DNA of 64,000 nt. Origin: Pseudomonadota bacterium (GTDB taxonomy: Bacteria > Pseudomonadota > Alphaproteobacteria > Acetobacterales > Acetobacteraceae). This document shows, piece after piece, positions 1 to 8,127 of this stretch. A program made the position numbers and the translations under genes. Numbering within the stretch: the first letter of the stretch is position 1; the number at the start of each line of letters is the position of its first letter. Location: contig JAKAWQ010000012.1 in the NCBI GenBank assembly GCA_021816925.1, positions 1 to 64,000 of the forward strand. The letters run 5' to 3'. The notes under the pieces were generated by a model. It was not told the origin of the DNA, searched no databases, and saw nothing but the letters and a program-made list of their open reading frames with translations.

Positions 1-152
1 GCTTTGTAGATCCACCGCAACGCGGCGCCATCCAGCTTGGGCGGGCGACCACCTCGCTTGTGCGCCGTCAGCCGGCCCCACCCGCCGCGCCGATACTCGG
101 CCAGCCAGCAGAACAAGCTGCGCAGATCGACACCGAGTGCCGTCGCCACCTG
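1..152 (-). pseudogene. IS630-family transposase, N-terminal fragment (runs off left edge)
   Basis: On the minus strand the frame from 152 down to the window edge reads as the helix-turn-helix part of an IS630-type transposase. It shows LAEYRRGGWGRL, then KRGGRPPKLDG and LRWIYKA, the usual order in that family. No start codon or upstream part is present: at about 139-152 the sequence changes into an IS3 transposase on the opposite strand, with a stretch of about 12 bases fitting both frames. The family match is memory-based but distinctive. The rest of the gene, if it survives, lies left of the window. Confidence 0.72.
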
Positions 153-666
153 GGCGGGCTTCGTCTACGTCGCCTTCGTCATCGATACCTATGCCAGGCG
201 CATCGTCGGCTGGCGTGTGTCACGGACGGCGCACACGAGCTTTGTGCTCGATGCTCTCGAGCCGGCTCTGCACGACCGGCGGCCGATCCATCGCGCCGGC
301 CTGGTGCACCACAGCGACAGGGGAAGCCAATACGTGTCCATAAAATACACTGAGCGCCTGGTAGAAGCCGGCATCGAGCCGTCCGTCGGTAGCGTCGGCG
401 ACAGCTACGACGACGCGCTCGCCGAGATCATCAACGGCCTCTACAAGGCCGAGGTCATCCATCGGCGTGGGCCATGGCGGCCCTTCGAGGCCGTCGAAAT
501 CGCCACGCTCGAATGGGTGGACTGGTTCAACCATCGCAGATTGCTGGAACCTATCGGCAACATCCCGCCAGCCGAAGCCGAAGACCGCTACTACGCTATG
601 CTCGAACAGCCAGCCGTGGCAGCGTGACTCAAACCAAACAGCCTCCGACAAACCCGGGACGGTTCA
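139..666 (+). mobile_element. IS3-family element remnant: 3' part of OrfB transposase plus right end
   Basis: Codons from about 139 to 627 encode the integrase core of an IS3 OrfB. WAGFVYVAFVIDTYARR is followed by HHSDRGSQYVS (second catalytic Asp) and SYDDALAEIINGLYK (catalytic Glu), and it ends with the usual C-terminal NHRRLLEPIGNIPPAE. The first catalytic Asp, which normally lies a few residues before this start, is missing, as are the rest of OrfB and OrfA, so the enzyme must be dead. The apparent open frame upstream to position 37 reads antisense through the IS630 fragment. After the stop at 627 come about 14 bases and then an IS-end-like sequence (641-666) that abuts an IS110 remnant. 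Confidence 0.82.
641..666 (+). repeat. Presumed right terminal inverted repeat of the IS3 remnant
   Basis: The 26 bases GCCTCCGACAAACC to GGGACGGTTCA read on the other strand as TGAACCGTCCCGGG..., the form of an IS3-group terminal inverted repeat ending in TGAACC. Immediately after it, IS110 transposase codons resume on the minus strand, so 666/667 is the likely insertion boundary. The partner left repeat is absent. Confidence 0.55.
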
Positions 667-1122
667 CAATCTGCTGCGCCGGATGGGCAAAAGTCTGCCC
701 GCACAGCCAGCGCGTATGCGCTTTGCTCCAAACGACCGGTGAAGATCCGGCCATGGCGGAGCAGAAAGGATTGCAGGTGCTGTCGCGCCCGCCGTAGCGC
801 CTCCATCACCGCGTCCCGCCGGTTGGTCTTGACACGTTCACCCGGCCGCTTCGGCACCAGCGACGGGGCGACCACGACGCACTCATGGCCAAGCGCAGTG
901 ATCTGCCTGTGCAACCCGTATCCGGTCGGGCCTGCTTCGTAACAAAAGCGTAGCTCCCGATGACATTTCGCCAGTTTGCTCACCATGCGCTCAACCGTCT
1001 CGGGCGCTGTCGATGTCACCAAAGAAGCGCACGCCGCCGTCGCGCCCTGCCTCGGCTAGGGCCACCGAAATCTTGCGCTCCGAGGTATCCAGACCGACGA
1101 AAACTTCGCTATCCTGCTGCAC
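667..1122 (-). pseudogene. IS110-family transposase remnant, frameshifted and deleted
   Basis: Reading from a GTG at 1122 on the minus strand, the frame gives VFVGLDTSERKISVALAE, the RuvC-like N-terminus of IS110 transposases. A one-base deletion near 1005 shifts to the frame with TVERMVSKLAK, ELRFCYEAGPTGYGL and VKTNRRDAV. It then jumps directly to MEALRRARQHLQSFLLRHGR, so roughly 40 residues of the DEDD domain are missing. A second one-base deletion near 733 shifts to WSKAHTRWLCGQTF, which stops at the IS3 end at 667. Two frameshifts, one internal deletion and a missing C-terminus make it non-functional. Confidence 0.82.
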
Positions 1123-1215
1123 GGCTCGTCCTCGCTATGTGTGAGGCTCTACGCTGGCCACTCCAGCGCAACCCTCACTCGTCACATATCACAGGGACGA
1201 GCCACCCCTCTGACC
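1123..1215 (-). other. Non-coding end of the IS110 remnant with a hairpin (possible bridge-RNA region)
   Basis: This stretch lies between the IS110 GTG and the apparent end of the element. It contains a perfect hairpin at 1152-1168 (CGCTGG, 5-nt loop, CCAGCG) and repeated GACGAG words. In IS110-group elements the segment upstream of the transposase encodes the bridge RNA that guides recombination. Assigning that role here is inference from position and the hairpin only. The outer element boundary is uncertain. Confidence 0.35.
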
Positions 1216-1969
1216 ACGAACATACGGTCTAGCCGATAAGGCTCGAGCGGTTGAGAGGGCTTACCCACCCGGCTTCCCAAAATTTGGAATTCCGAATTGC
1301 TCCCACCCCGTGAATCCCCTCGAATCCGCCCGAATCCTGATTGATCAGGTTCACGACCGCATCCTGGCGCCGATCGCCGGCCGGCGGCGGACGAGAGCAA
1401 CTCAAGGGTCCGGCGGCCTCGCTCAGCAGAAGCACTTTTCAGCTCAGCCCGGCGAAAGCCTGTCCGACCGGCTTGAGATCGCGGGTGCAGGGCGGCCAGC
1501 ACAACGCGCCGGCACGGCCCGCCCGGCTTCCGCTCTGCCCCTCCAGCGACGCCCGACCTCGCTGTTCCCTCGCTGTTCTGAGCGGAGCCATCCACTCCGA
1601 ACGAGGCGCGGCCGCGGCTTCAGTAAGCCCCGCTCCACAACAGGGGCCAGCCGCGCGACCAGCACAGGCCACGGTTTCCCTTGCTGCAATGGCAAATTCC
1701 CCTCCAGGATGGGCGATGTGATTCCCGCGCTCTCCGCTCCAGCCGCGCGGCAGACCCGCGCCGCTGGCCAGGAACCGGCCAGGCGATTTCGGGTTGGCAT
1801 TTGAAGCCCGGTTCGAATCCAGGGCCGACAGGCGGCCGAACCCCGCCCGCGCGGCGCGTGCTATAAGCGCGCAACCCGCCAGGCGGCGAAGAAGATACTG
1901 GCGGCAAGCGCCCGCTGCCCTCAGCCCGCCGCCCGGCCCACGCCGCGCCACTCATCGGAGGAAGCAGCC
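1216..1969. other. About 750 bp without a recognisable gene
   Basis: Long open frames occur on both strands, but their translations are Arg/Ala/Pro-rich and show no motif I recognise, as expected of GC-rich non-coding DNA. The last part holds the ribosome binding site (GGAGGA near 1958) of the dioxygenase gene. A GTTCGAATCC word near 1809 resembles a tRNA T-loop, but no cloverleaf can be built around it. Confidence 0.5.
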
Positions 1970-2767
1970 ATGCAGCTCAGCCAGGCCGACATCGGAACAT
2001 TCGAGCGCGATGGGTTTCTCTTCTTCCCCGATGTCTTCACGGCGGCGGAAGTGGCACTGCTGGCCGAAGAAGCGGGAAGAATCTTCGAGAGGGACAGAAA
2101 AGAAATCTGGCGCGAGAAATCCGGCGCCCCGCGCACCGCCTTTGCCGCCCATACCTACAACGAAGGCTTCCGCCGCTTGGGCGCCCACCCGCGCCTGATC
2201 CGCCCCGTCGAGCAGGTGTTCGGCGAAAAACTCTACATGCACCAGTTCAAGATCAACGCGAAGGCGGCCTTCGACGGCGATGTCTGGCAATGGCACCAGG
2301 ACTACGGCACCTGGCTCCGCGACGACGGCATGCCCGAGCCCCGCGCCATGAACATCTCCGTCTTCCTCGACGAGGTCATGCCCATCAACGGCCCGCTCAT
2401 GCTCATCCCGAAGAGCCACCGGCACGGAACGCTAGCGGCGGGGCACGATCTCGAGACAACCTCGTATCCGCTCTGGACGCTGGAGAAGGACGTCGTCACG
2501 CGCCTTGTGGCCGAAGGCGGCATCACGGCACCCACGGGGAAGCCGGGCGCCGTCCTCATGTTCCACGGCAACCTCGTCCACGGCTCGGCCGGCAACATCA
2601 CCCCCTATCCGCGCAAGATCGTCTATCTCACGCTGAACGCGATCTCGAACTACATCCGCAAGCCGACGCGCCCGGAGTGGATCGCGCACCGCGATTTTTC
2701 CCCGATCGAGCCCGCTCCGGACGACGCGCTCCTCCAATACGCGCGCACCCGCCGCGCCGCCGCCTGA
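1970..2767 (+). CDS. Phytanoyl-CoA dioxygenase (PhyH) family Fe(II)/2-oxoglutarate oxygenase
   Basis: A 265-residue cytosolic oxygenase of the PhyH/EctD superfamily, which hydroxylates small substrates using Fe(II), O2 and 2-oxoglutarate. The iron-binding HxD is WHQDYGTW (His109, Asp111). The distal His is in HGNLVHGSAGN (His204), with an Arg shortly after it for 2-oxoglutarate binding. The segment from the HxD through DDGMPEPRAMNIS to NGPLMLIPKSH resembles ectoine hydroxylase and its relatives, but no ectoine genes are nearby, so the substrate is open. The start is supported by GGAGGA seven bases upstream. The next gene follows after 14 bases in the same direction, suggesting a two-gene operon with a dehydrogenase that could oxidise the hydroxylated product. 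Confidence 0.85.
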   Translation: MQLSQADIGTFERDGFLFFPDVFTAAEVALLAEEAGRIFERDRKEIWREKSGAPRTAFAAHTYNEGFRRLGAHPRLIRPVEQVFGEKLYMHQFKINAKAAFDGDVWQWHQDYGTWLRDDGMPEPRAMNISVFLDEVMPINGPLMLIPKSHRHGTLAAGHDLETTSYPLWTLEKDVVTRLVAEGGITAPTGKPGAVLMFHGNLVHGSAGNITPYPRKIVYLTLNAISNYIRKPTRPEWIAHRDFSPIEPAPDDALLQYARTRRAAA

Positions 2768-2781
2768 CCGCGGGGACGACC

Positions 2782-3936
2782 ATGAAAAACGAGGTGCGCG
2801 TCGCAACCTTCGCGGGCCCGGGTGCTGCGCCCGTCATCCGCACCGTGCCGCGCCCGGCCGTGCCGCCCAAGGCCGCGCTCTTCCGGGTCGCCGCCTGCGG
2901 CGTCTGCGGCACGGACCTGCACATCCTCTCCGGCCACTGGCCGAAGCCGCTCCCCTGGCCCTTCACCCTCGGCCACGAGGTCGCCGGAATCATCACCGAG
3001 ATCGGCGCCGAGCTTACGGAGGACTACATGGGAAATCCGCTTTCCGTCGGCGCGAAAATCATGATCCCGCCGCTCATGCCCTGCGGCCGCTGCTATTACT
3101 GCGTGCACTACCCGAAGCACGCCAACAAATGCCTCACTCCCGTCTATTACGGGCGCTATCTCGGCTTCGACAAACCGCCGCATCTCTGGGGCGGCTTTGC
3201 CGAGATGGAATATGTCGATCTCGACATGCTTCCCGGCACCAAGATCTACCGCCTGCCGGACGACATGCCGCTCTGGCTCGGCACGCTGGCCGAGCCGCTC
3301 ACCTCCTGCCTCCGCGCCTTCCGCCGCGCGCAGGAAATCGGCAACTTCAACGCCGGCGATACGGTGGTGATCCAGGGCTCCGGGCCGATCGGCGTGCTCG
3401 CGATCGCCGCCGCACGCGAGATGGGCGCCGGCCGCGTCATCGTCGCCGGCGCGCCCGAGCACCCGCGGCTCGGCCTCTGCCGCCGCTTCGGCGCCGAGGC
3501 CACGCTCGACATCACGCGCCATTCGGCGGGCGCTGAAAGAATCGGCGCGGTGCGCGAGATCGCCGGCGGCTTCGGCGCGGACCTCGTGATCGATTGCAGC
3601 GGCCACCCCTCCGCCGGCCCCGAAGGCATCGAAATGCTGCGCGACGGCGGCACCTATATCGAGATGGGCCAGTTCACCGACGCCGGCGCGATCGAAACGA
3701 ACTGGCACCGCATCTGCACGAAAGACATTACGATCCTCGCAAGCTGGGCCTTCACCGCCGACGATGTCTGGGCCGGGATCAAAATGCTGGATCGCGCCCG
3801 CGCCCGCTACCCGTTCCGCGAGATGCAGGCCTGGTTCCCGTTCTCCGAAGCGGGCATGTCGGAGGCGATCGCGGCCGCGCGCGCCATGCGCTGCGTCAAG
3901 GCCACCATCGTGCCCGACGCGGCACTCGCCGCCTGA
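2782..3936 (+). CDS. Zinc-dependent alcohol dehydrogenase (MDR family)
   Basis: A 384-residue medium-chain dehydrogenase. The N-terminal GroES-like domain carries the catalytic zinc motif ACGVCGTDLH (Cys42) and GHEVAG. The structural-zinc lobe has cysteines in PCGRCYYC and HANKC. The Rossmann domain shows VVIQGSGPIGVLAIA. The ATG at 2782 starts the conserved N-terminus and has a GGGGA ribosome site; the frame stays open upstream only because it overlaps the dioxygenase gene. The family oxidises secondary alcohols or polyols with NAD(P). Pairing with a hydroxylase suggests oxidation of a hydroxylated intermediate, but the substrate cannot be read from the sequence. It converges with nadC, the two stop codons being adjacent. 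Confidence 0.85.
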   Translation: MKNEVRVATFAGPGAAPVIRTVPRPAVPPKAALFRVAACGVCGTDLHILSGHWPKPLPWPFTLGHEVAGIITEIGAELTEDYMGNPLSVGAKIMIPPLMPCGRCYYCVHYPKHANKCLTPVYYGRYLGFDKPPHLWGGFAEMEYVDLDMLPGTKIYRLPDDMPLWLGTLAEPLTSCLRAFRRAQEIGNFNAGDTVVIQGSGPIGVLAIAAAREMGAGRVIVAGAPEHPRLGLCRRFGAEATLDITRHSAGAERIGAVREIAGGFGADLVIDCSGHPSAGPEGIEMLRDGGTYIEMGQFTDAGAIETNWHRICTKDITILASWAFTADDVWAGIKMLDRARARYPFREMQAWFPFSEAGMSEAIAAARAMRCVKATIVPDAALAA

Positions 3937-4836
3937 TTACCCGCCCCGATAGTCGAGCCCGATATCGAGCGCGGCTACGCTGTGCGTAAGCCAGCCGAGC
4001 GAAATGAGATCGACCCCCGTCGCCGCGATCTCCGCCGCCCTCTCCGGCGTGATCCCGCCAGAGGCCTCCGTCACCGCACGCCCCGCGACCATCGCGACCG
4101 CCTCGCGGAGCGTCTCCGGCGCCATGTTGTCGAGCAGCACCGCGTCCACGCCCGCAACTAGCGCCGCCTCCAGTTGAGCCAGCGTATCGACCTCGACCTC
4201 GATCTTCACGAGATGCCCGATGCCGGCGCGCGCCCGCGCGATCGCCTCGCCGATGTCGCCCGCAACCGCCACGTGGTTGTCCTTGATCAGCACCGCATCG
4301 TCGAGCCCGAAGCGGTGATTCGTGCCGCCGCCCGCGCGCACCGCGTATTTCTGCGCTGCGCGCAGCCCCGGAATGGTTTTGCGCGTGCAGGTCACGTGCG
4401 TGCCGAACGGCCGCACCGCCGCTACGACACGCGCCGTCGCCGTCGCGATCCCGGAAAGATGGCAAAGGAAGTTGAGCGCCGTCCGCTCCGCCCCGAGCAT
4501 GCCGCGCGCCGGTCCTTCCACCCGCGCGATCGTCTCGCCCGGCCCGACCCGGTTTCCGTCAGCGCGTTTCACTTCGACCGCGATCGCCGGATCGAGCAGC
4601 CGGAAGGCGGCGACAGCAAAATCGAGGCCGGCGATCACGCCCGCCCGCCGCGCGACCAGCGCGGTTTCCGCCCGCGCGCCCTCGGGCACGATCGCGTTCG
4701 AGGTGAGATCACCGGCCCGCCCGAGATCTTCGGCGAGCGCCTCGCGCACCATGGTCTCGACCATGAACGAGGGGAGGGGCGCAATCGTCGCCGGCCCGGC
4801 CTCTACCGCCGCCGGCTCGCGCGCGACGTCTATCAT
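3937..4836 (-). CDS. nadC: Nicotinate-nucleotide pyrophosphorylase (carboxylating), quinolinate phosphoribosyltransferase
   Basis: A 299-residue enzyme converting quinolinate and PRPP to nicotinate mononucleotide, the last step of de novo NAD ring synthesis. Family landmarks are [11 protein letters not shown] near the N-terminus, [16 protein letters not shown], the substrate-binding [10 protein letters not shown] and AGGGTNHR, and the barrel end ASGGITPE with [13 protein letters not shown]. The ATG at 4836 overlaps the nadA stop by four bases (ATGA), so it is translationally coupled to nadA. Length is normal for the family. Confidence 0.95.
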   Translation of the reverse strand: MIDVAREPAAVEAGPATIAPLPSFMVETMVREALAEDLGRAGDLTSNAIVPEGARAETALVARRAGVIAGLDFAVAAFRLLDPAIAVEVKRADGNRVGPGETIARVEGPARGMLGAERTALNFLCHLSGIATATARVVAAVRPFGTHVTCTRKTIPGLRAAQKYAVRAGGGTNHRFGLDDAVLIKDNHVAVAGDIGEAIARARAGIGHLVKIEVEVDTLAQLEAALVAGVDAVLLDNMAPETLREAVAMVAGRAVTEASGGITPERAAEIAATGVDLISLGWLTHSVAALDIGLDYRGG

Positions 4837-5816
4837 TTCACCGCGAGCATTCGCTCGACCGCCCGGCGCGCGCGCGCCGCGATCGCCGGATCGATCGTGA
4901 CCTCGTGCGTCATCGTCTCGAGCGAACGGCGGATCTTTTTGAGCGTGATCCGCTTCATGTGCGGGCAGAGATTGCACGGCCGCACGAAATGAAGCTCCGG
5001 ATATTGCGCAGCCACGTTGTCGCTCATCGAGCACTCCGTCAGCAGGAGCACGCGCGCCGGGCGGTTCTTCTCCACATACTCGGCCATCCCCGCCGTCGAG
5101 CCGGCATAGTCCGCCTCCGCCACCACCTCGGGCGGGCACTCGGGATGCGCGAGCACCGTCACCCCCGGATGCGCCGCGCGAAGCTCGCGCACTTCGGCGG
5201 CTGAGAATCGCTCGTGCACCTCGCAATGCCCCGCCCATGCGATGATTTCCACCTTTGTCTCGACGGCGACGTTGCGGGCGAGAAATTCGTCCGGCAGCAT
5301 GATCACCCGCCCGGCCCCGAGCGATTCCACGATCTTCTTCGCATTGCCCGACGTGCAGCAGATATCCGCCTCTGCCTTCACCTCCGCCGAGGTGTTCACG
5401 TAAGCAACCACCGGTAACCCGGGATAGCGCTCGCGCATCAGCCGCACATCGCGGGCCGTGATCGAAGCGGCGAGCGAGCAGCCGGCGCCGAGATCCGGGA
5501 TCAGCACCGTCTTCTCCGGATTCATCAGCTTCGCTGTCTCGGCCATGAACTGGACGCCGGCCAGCACGATCGCCTCCGCCTCTGCCTCCATCGCCCGCCG
5601 CGCCAGCGCCAGGCTGTCGCCCGTGATGTCGGCAACGCAATGGAAGATCTCCGGCGTCTGATAGTTATGGGCGAGGATCACGGCGTTCCGCTCTTCCTTC
5701 AACTCCAGGATCCTCTCCACATCCTCGGCGAAGCCGCCCCACTCCATCGGCGGGATGACGCTCCGGACACGCTCGTAGAGCGGCCGGGAACGGGCAATCA
5801 CGGCGCTATGGGACAT
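4833..5816 (-). CDS. nadA: Quinolinate synthase A
   Basis: A 327-residue [4Fe-4S] enzyme condensing iminoaspartate with dihydroxyacetone phosphate to quinolinate. Landmarks are [29 protein letters not shown] (cluster Cys), [12 protein letters not shown] and CCTSGNA, with the final cluster ligands in [11 protein letters not shown] chose the ATG at 5816 because GGAGGG sits six bases upstream and family similarity begins nearby; the open frame further upstream runs through the operator. No nadB (L-aspartate oxidase) is adjacent, so the iminoaspartate source is not encoded here. The promoter region carries two copies of a palindrome probably bound by the NadQ-like protein at 6564-7502. Confidence 0.95.
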   Translation of the reverse strand: MSHSAVIARSRPLYERVRSVIPPMEWGGFAEDVERILELKEERNAVILAHNYQTPEIFHCVADITGDSLALARRAMEAEAEAIVLAGVQFMAETAKLMNPEKTVLIPDLGAGCSLAASITARDVRLMRERYPGLPVVAYVNTSAEVKAEADICCTSGNAKKIVESLGAGRVIMLPDEFLARNVAVETKVEIIAWAGHCEVHERFSAAEVRELRAAHPGVTVLAHPECPPEVVAEADYAGSTAGMAEYVEKNRPARVLLLTECSMSDNVAAQYPELHFVRPCNLCPHMKRITLKKIRRSLETMTHEVTIDPAIAARARRAVERMLAVK

Positions 5817-5829
5817 GGCTCCCTCCAAT

Positions 5830-5846
5830 ATGCTCGACATGAGCAT
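5830..5846. promoter_or_regulatory. Palindromic operator, proximal copy (probable NadQ site)
   Basis: ATGCTC-N5-GAGCAT, 17 bp, lies between the nadA start and the putative promoter, centred about 22 bases upstream of the nadA ATG. It matches the distal copy at 5884-5900 in the pattern ATGCTYNNCNTGAGCAT. Two matching palindromes 54 bp apart beside a regulator gene of the NAD-linked family indicate a repressor site. Binding is inferred, not shown. Confidence 0.7.
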
Positions 5847-5880
5847 TTCGGCGGCGGCAGAATGCCCCCGCAACGCCGCC

Positions 5881-5911
5881 ATTATGCTTCTCGTGAGCAT
5901 AATGCTGTCAA
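5881..5911 (-). promoter_or_regulatory. Putative nadA promoter with distal operator copy inside it
   Basis: On the minus strand TTGACA (5911-5906) serves as a -35 box, and CATAAT (5886-5881) or the overlapping AGCATA as a -10; the spacing of 19 or 17 depends on that choice. The palindrome TTATGCT-N7-AGCATAA (5882-5902) fills the spacer and -10, so a bound repressor would block polymerase. The same bases contain the stop codon of the phosphatase frame upstream. Confidence 0.6.
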
Positions 5912-6533
5912 GCCGGAGCCGGCTTCCCTGCCATGCGTTTCGCTCCGGCCTCGGTGTGACTCCCTCGCGCCGCTTGTTGGCCCGACCGCCTCGGGCGAGA
6001 AGCCAGGACTCCTGCCCCTCGTCTCGATCGCTCCCGGTCTTGTCCGGCGCACGATCCTGATCGCCTCGGCCGGCCTATGGCCGCATCCGATCAGGAGCAG
6101 GGCCGCGATCGTGCCGCTGCGGCCTTGCCCGCCCTTGCAATGGATGAGGATTTTCCCTCCCATCCCGAGATGCTCCAGGAGCGCCGGCCGCGCCCCTGCC
6201 CAGGGCTCCGCGAAGGCCTCGCCCGGCGCTTGGAAATCGCCGACCGGCAGATGGTACCACGCCATCCCGCGCGCCTTGACCTCCGCGCCGAGCCTGTGCA
6301 CGCCGAGCCCGGCAAGCTCCTCCCTCTCCATCACTGAGACAACCGCAACCGCCCCGTTTCTTGATCTCGTCGAGATCGCGGGCAAGATCGCGACGCCAGC
6401 GCCCGCTCACCGCATCATCCTGCTGCTTACCCGGGCAAAGCGCGAGCCCGATCGTTCCTTGGACGCGCGCCTGTCCGAGACCGATCTCGTCGATCCGGAG
6501 CGGATCCAAGAGCGATGTCCGGATCTCTCCCAT
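5882..6533 (-). pseudogene. Dual-specificity / CDKN3-like protein phosphatase, frameshifted
   Basis: Two frames together give one cysteine phosphatase. The N-terminal part from ATG 6533 reads PLRIDEIGLG, LALCPGKQQDD and RDLARDLDEIKK. After a G-run at 6352-6355 (minus-strand GGGG) the other frame continues with GAVAVVSVME, WYHLPVGDFQAP and the P-loop HCKGGQGRSGTIAA (HCxxGxxRS). One extra G in the run explains the shift. The C-terminus after RPGAIETRG also departs from the family pattern, so a second shift near 6015 is possible. It lies between nadQ and nadA on the same strand, with its stop inside the nadA operator. It is either a recent pseudogene or a homopolymer sequencing error; raw reads would decide. 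Confidence 0.7.
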
Positions 6534-6563
6534 GCGCCTCCTTATCTATTCTCTTCCCCGCGG

Positions 6564-7502
6564 TTATCCGCTTCTCGCCAGCGGCAGTTTCGTCCCCGTC
6601 GCGGCGCGCTCGCTCAGCACCGCGCGGCGAAACCGAAAAAGCCGCGCCGGGCGCCCGCCCGTCTCCACGCTCATTGCGTCCGTCTCCTCCACGAGGTTCT
6701 GCTGGGCGATCAGCCGGCGGAAATTCTGCTTGTGCAGGCGGATCCCCGCCAGCGCCTCCACCACCTGCTGGAGCTGCAGCAACGTGAACGAAGGCGGCAT
6801 CAGTTCGAACACCACCGGGCGGTATTTGATCTTCGCGCGGAGCCGGGCGATTCCGGTTGCGAGAATCCGCCGGTGGTCGTGCAGCATCGGGTTCCCCGGC
6901 ACCCGCCGCTCTCCCAAGCGCGCACCGGCCGTCCCGGCCTCGGCCACCAGACCGGCTTCGTAAAGAAGCTCGTAGCGCTGCAGCGAAAGCTCCTCATTCC
7001 ACGCCTGTCCGCGGAGCCCGAAGGCAATCGCCGCCCGCTCCCGCCGTGCACGCCGGCGCGCCGGTGCATCCTCCTCCGTGGCCCACGCGGCCAGAGTCGC
7101 GGCAATCAAGGCGCCGCCCGCCGCCCCGGAGCGGCGGTCCTCCCAGGGAAAATATCGATACCAACCCTGCCAGCTGGCCTCTGCCGCCCCGACCGCGCCG
7201 TTCTCACGGGTGAGCCCGAGATAGCTGATTGAGATCGTCCGCCACGCCGCCCCCGTCCCGGTCCGGTCGCGATCGGCGAAGGTGTAGAGCTGCTCCACGT
7301 AGCCGAGCGGGTGGTGCGTCTGCGCCTCGACCCAGGCGCGCAGGCCCGATTGCAGCGAACGGTGCGTGGATTCGAACGGCCCGGACGGCAGCGCCTTCGC
7401 ATCCTCGACCGTGAGCACGCGCGGCTCGCTCTCGTCGGCGGCGACGATCACGGCGATCAGCTCCGCTGCGACGGCTGCATCCGGCGCACGATCCGACAAC
7501 AT
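6564..7502 (-). CDS. nadQ: NadQ-like transcriptional regulator of NAD synthesis (COG4111 / NrtR relative)
   Basis: A 312-residue protein with a Nudix-like N-terminal ligand domain (LRAWVEAQ, LGYVEQLYTFADRDR, ISISYLGLTRE) and a C-terminal winged helix (LQQVVEALAGIRLHKQNFRR followed by GGRPARLFRF). That is the NrtR/NadQ arrangement. From established knowledge, NadQ represses nad genes in alphaproteobacteria. Here the gene lies directly upstream of the nadA-nadC region, whose promoter has two matching palindromes. The ATG at 7502 has an AGAGGA ribosome site and sits seven bases from the preceding SDR stop. The family name is from memory. The link to nadA is inference from position and operators. 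Confidence 0.68.
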   Translation of the reverse strand: MLSDRAPDAAVAAELIAVIVAADESEPRVLTVEDAKALPSGPFESTHRSLQSGLRAWVEAQTHHPLGYVEQLYTFADRDRTGTGAAWRTISISYLGLTRENGAVGAAEASWQGWYRYFPWEDRRSGAAGGALIAATLAAWATEEDAPARRRARRERAAIAFGLRGQAWNEELSLQRYELLYEAGLVAEAGTAGARLGERRVPGNPMLHDHRRILATGIARLRAKIKYRPVVFELMPPSFTLLQLQQVVEALAGIRLHKQNFRRLIAQQNLVEETDAMSVETGGRPARLFRFRRAVLSERAATGTKLPLARSG

Positions 7503-7508
7503 CGTCCT

Positions 7509-8030
7509 CTAAGATCCGCCACGCTCCGGCGGCATCCCACTCTCCTGCCAGCCTCCGTCCACGTTCAGCACGTGGCCGGTGATGAACGAGGCTTCGTCCG
7601 AAGCGAGAAACAGCGCCGCCGCCGCGACTTCCTCCGCCGTCCCGAAGCGCCCGAGCGGCGTCAGTCCGAGCCAGCGCCGCCGCGCCGCGGGGTCGTGCGC
7701 CCCCGCCGTCATCAGCGTCGCGATCGGCCCGGGCGCCAGCGCATTCACCCGGATGCCGTGCGGCGCAAGCTCCGTCGCCATAACCTGCGTGAGCGCGATC
7801 ACCCCGCCCGTCGAGGCGCTGTACGCCGCACGTCCCGCGTTGCCGCGTTGCGCCGAGACCGAAGCGATGGTCACGACCGCGCCGCGTCCGGCCGCCGTCA
7901 GTTGCTCTGACTCCGCCACGATATCGGCCGCCGCCACGCGCGCTCCCTCGGCGGCAAACCGAGCCGCGATCGCCGCGCCAATGCCGGAGAGCCCGCCGCT
8001 CACGATCGCCACGCGGTCCTGAAGCAGCAT
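7509..8030 (-). pseudogene. Short-chain dehydrogenase with large internal deletion, probably inactive
   Basis: The 173-residue frame has an SDR start (VAIVSGGLSGIGAA, Rossmann glycine motif) and an SDR end (APHGIRVNALAPGPI, ASFITGHVLNVDGGW). It is about 75 residues shorter than the usual 250: the text jumps from AAADIVAESEQL to AAGRGAVVTIASVSA, removing the NNAG region. The catalytic YxxxK reads YSAST, so the lysine is a threonine. The frame itself is intact, so the loss was in frame. It precedes nadQ by six bases on the same strand and may still be co-transcribed. I class it as decayed; a retained non-catalytic role cannot be excluded. Confidence 0.7.
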
Positions 8031-8127
8031 CGCGTCTCCTCACCCAAACCATCCGGCTCAACGTTCCGTTATCGCCGCCGATCTGCCCCGTGGGAAGAAT
8101 CCGGACGCTGGCCCAGCCTGCCCGACG

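Noticed and set aside
37-138. N-terminus of the IS3 transposase from position 37
   Set aside because: These codons read antisense through the IS630 fragment and do not resemble IS3 OrfB.
1800-1850. GTTCGAATCC resembling a tRNA T-loop
   Set aside because: The T-stem has a mismatch and no acceptor, D or anticodon arms can be drawn around it.
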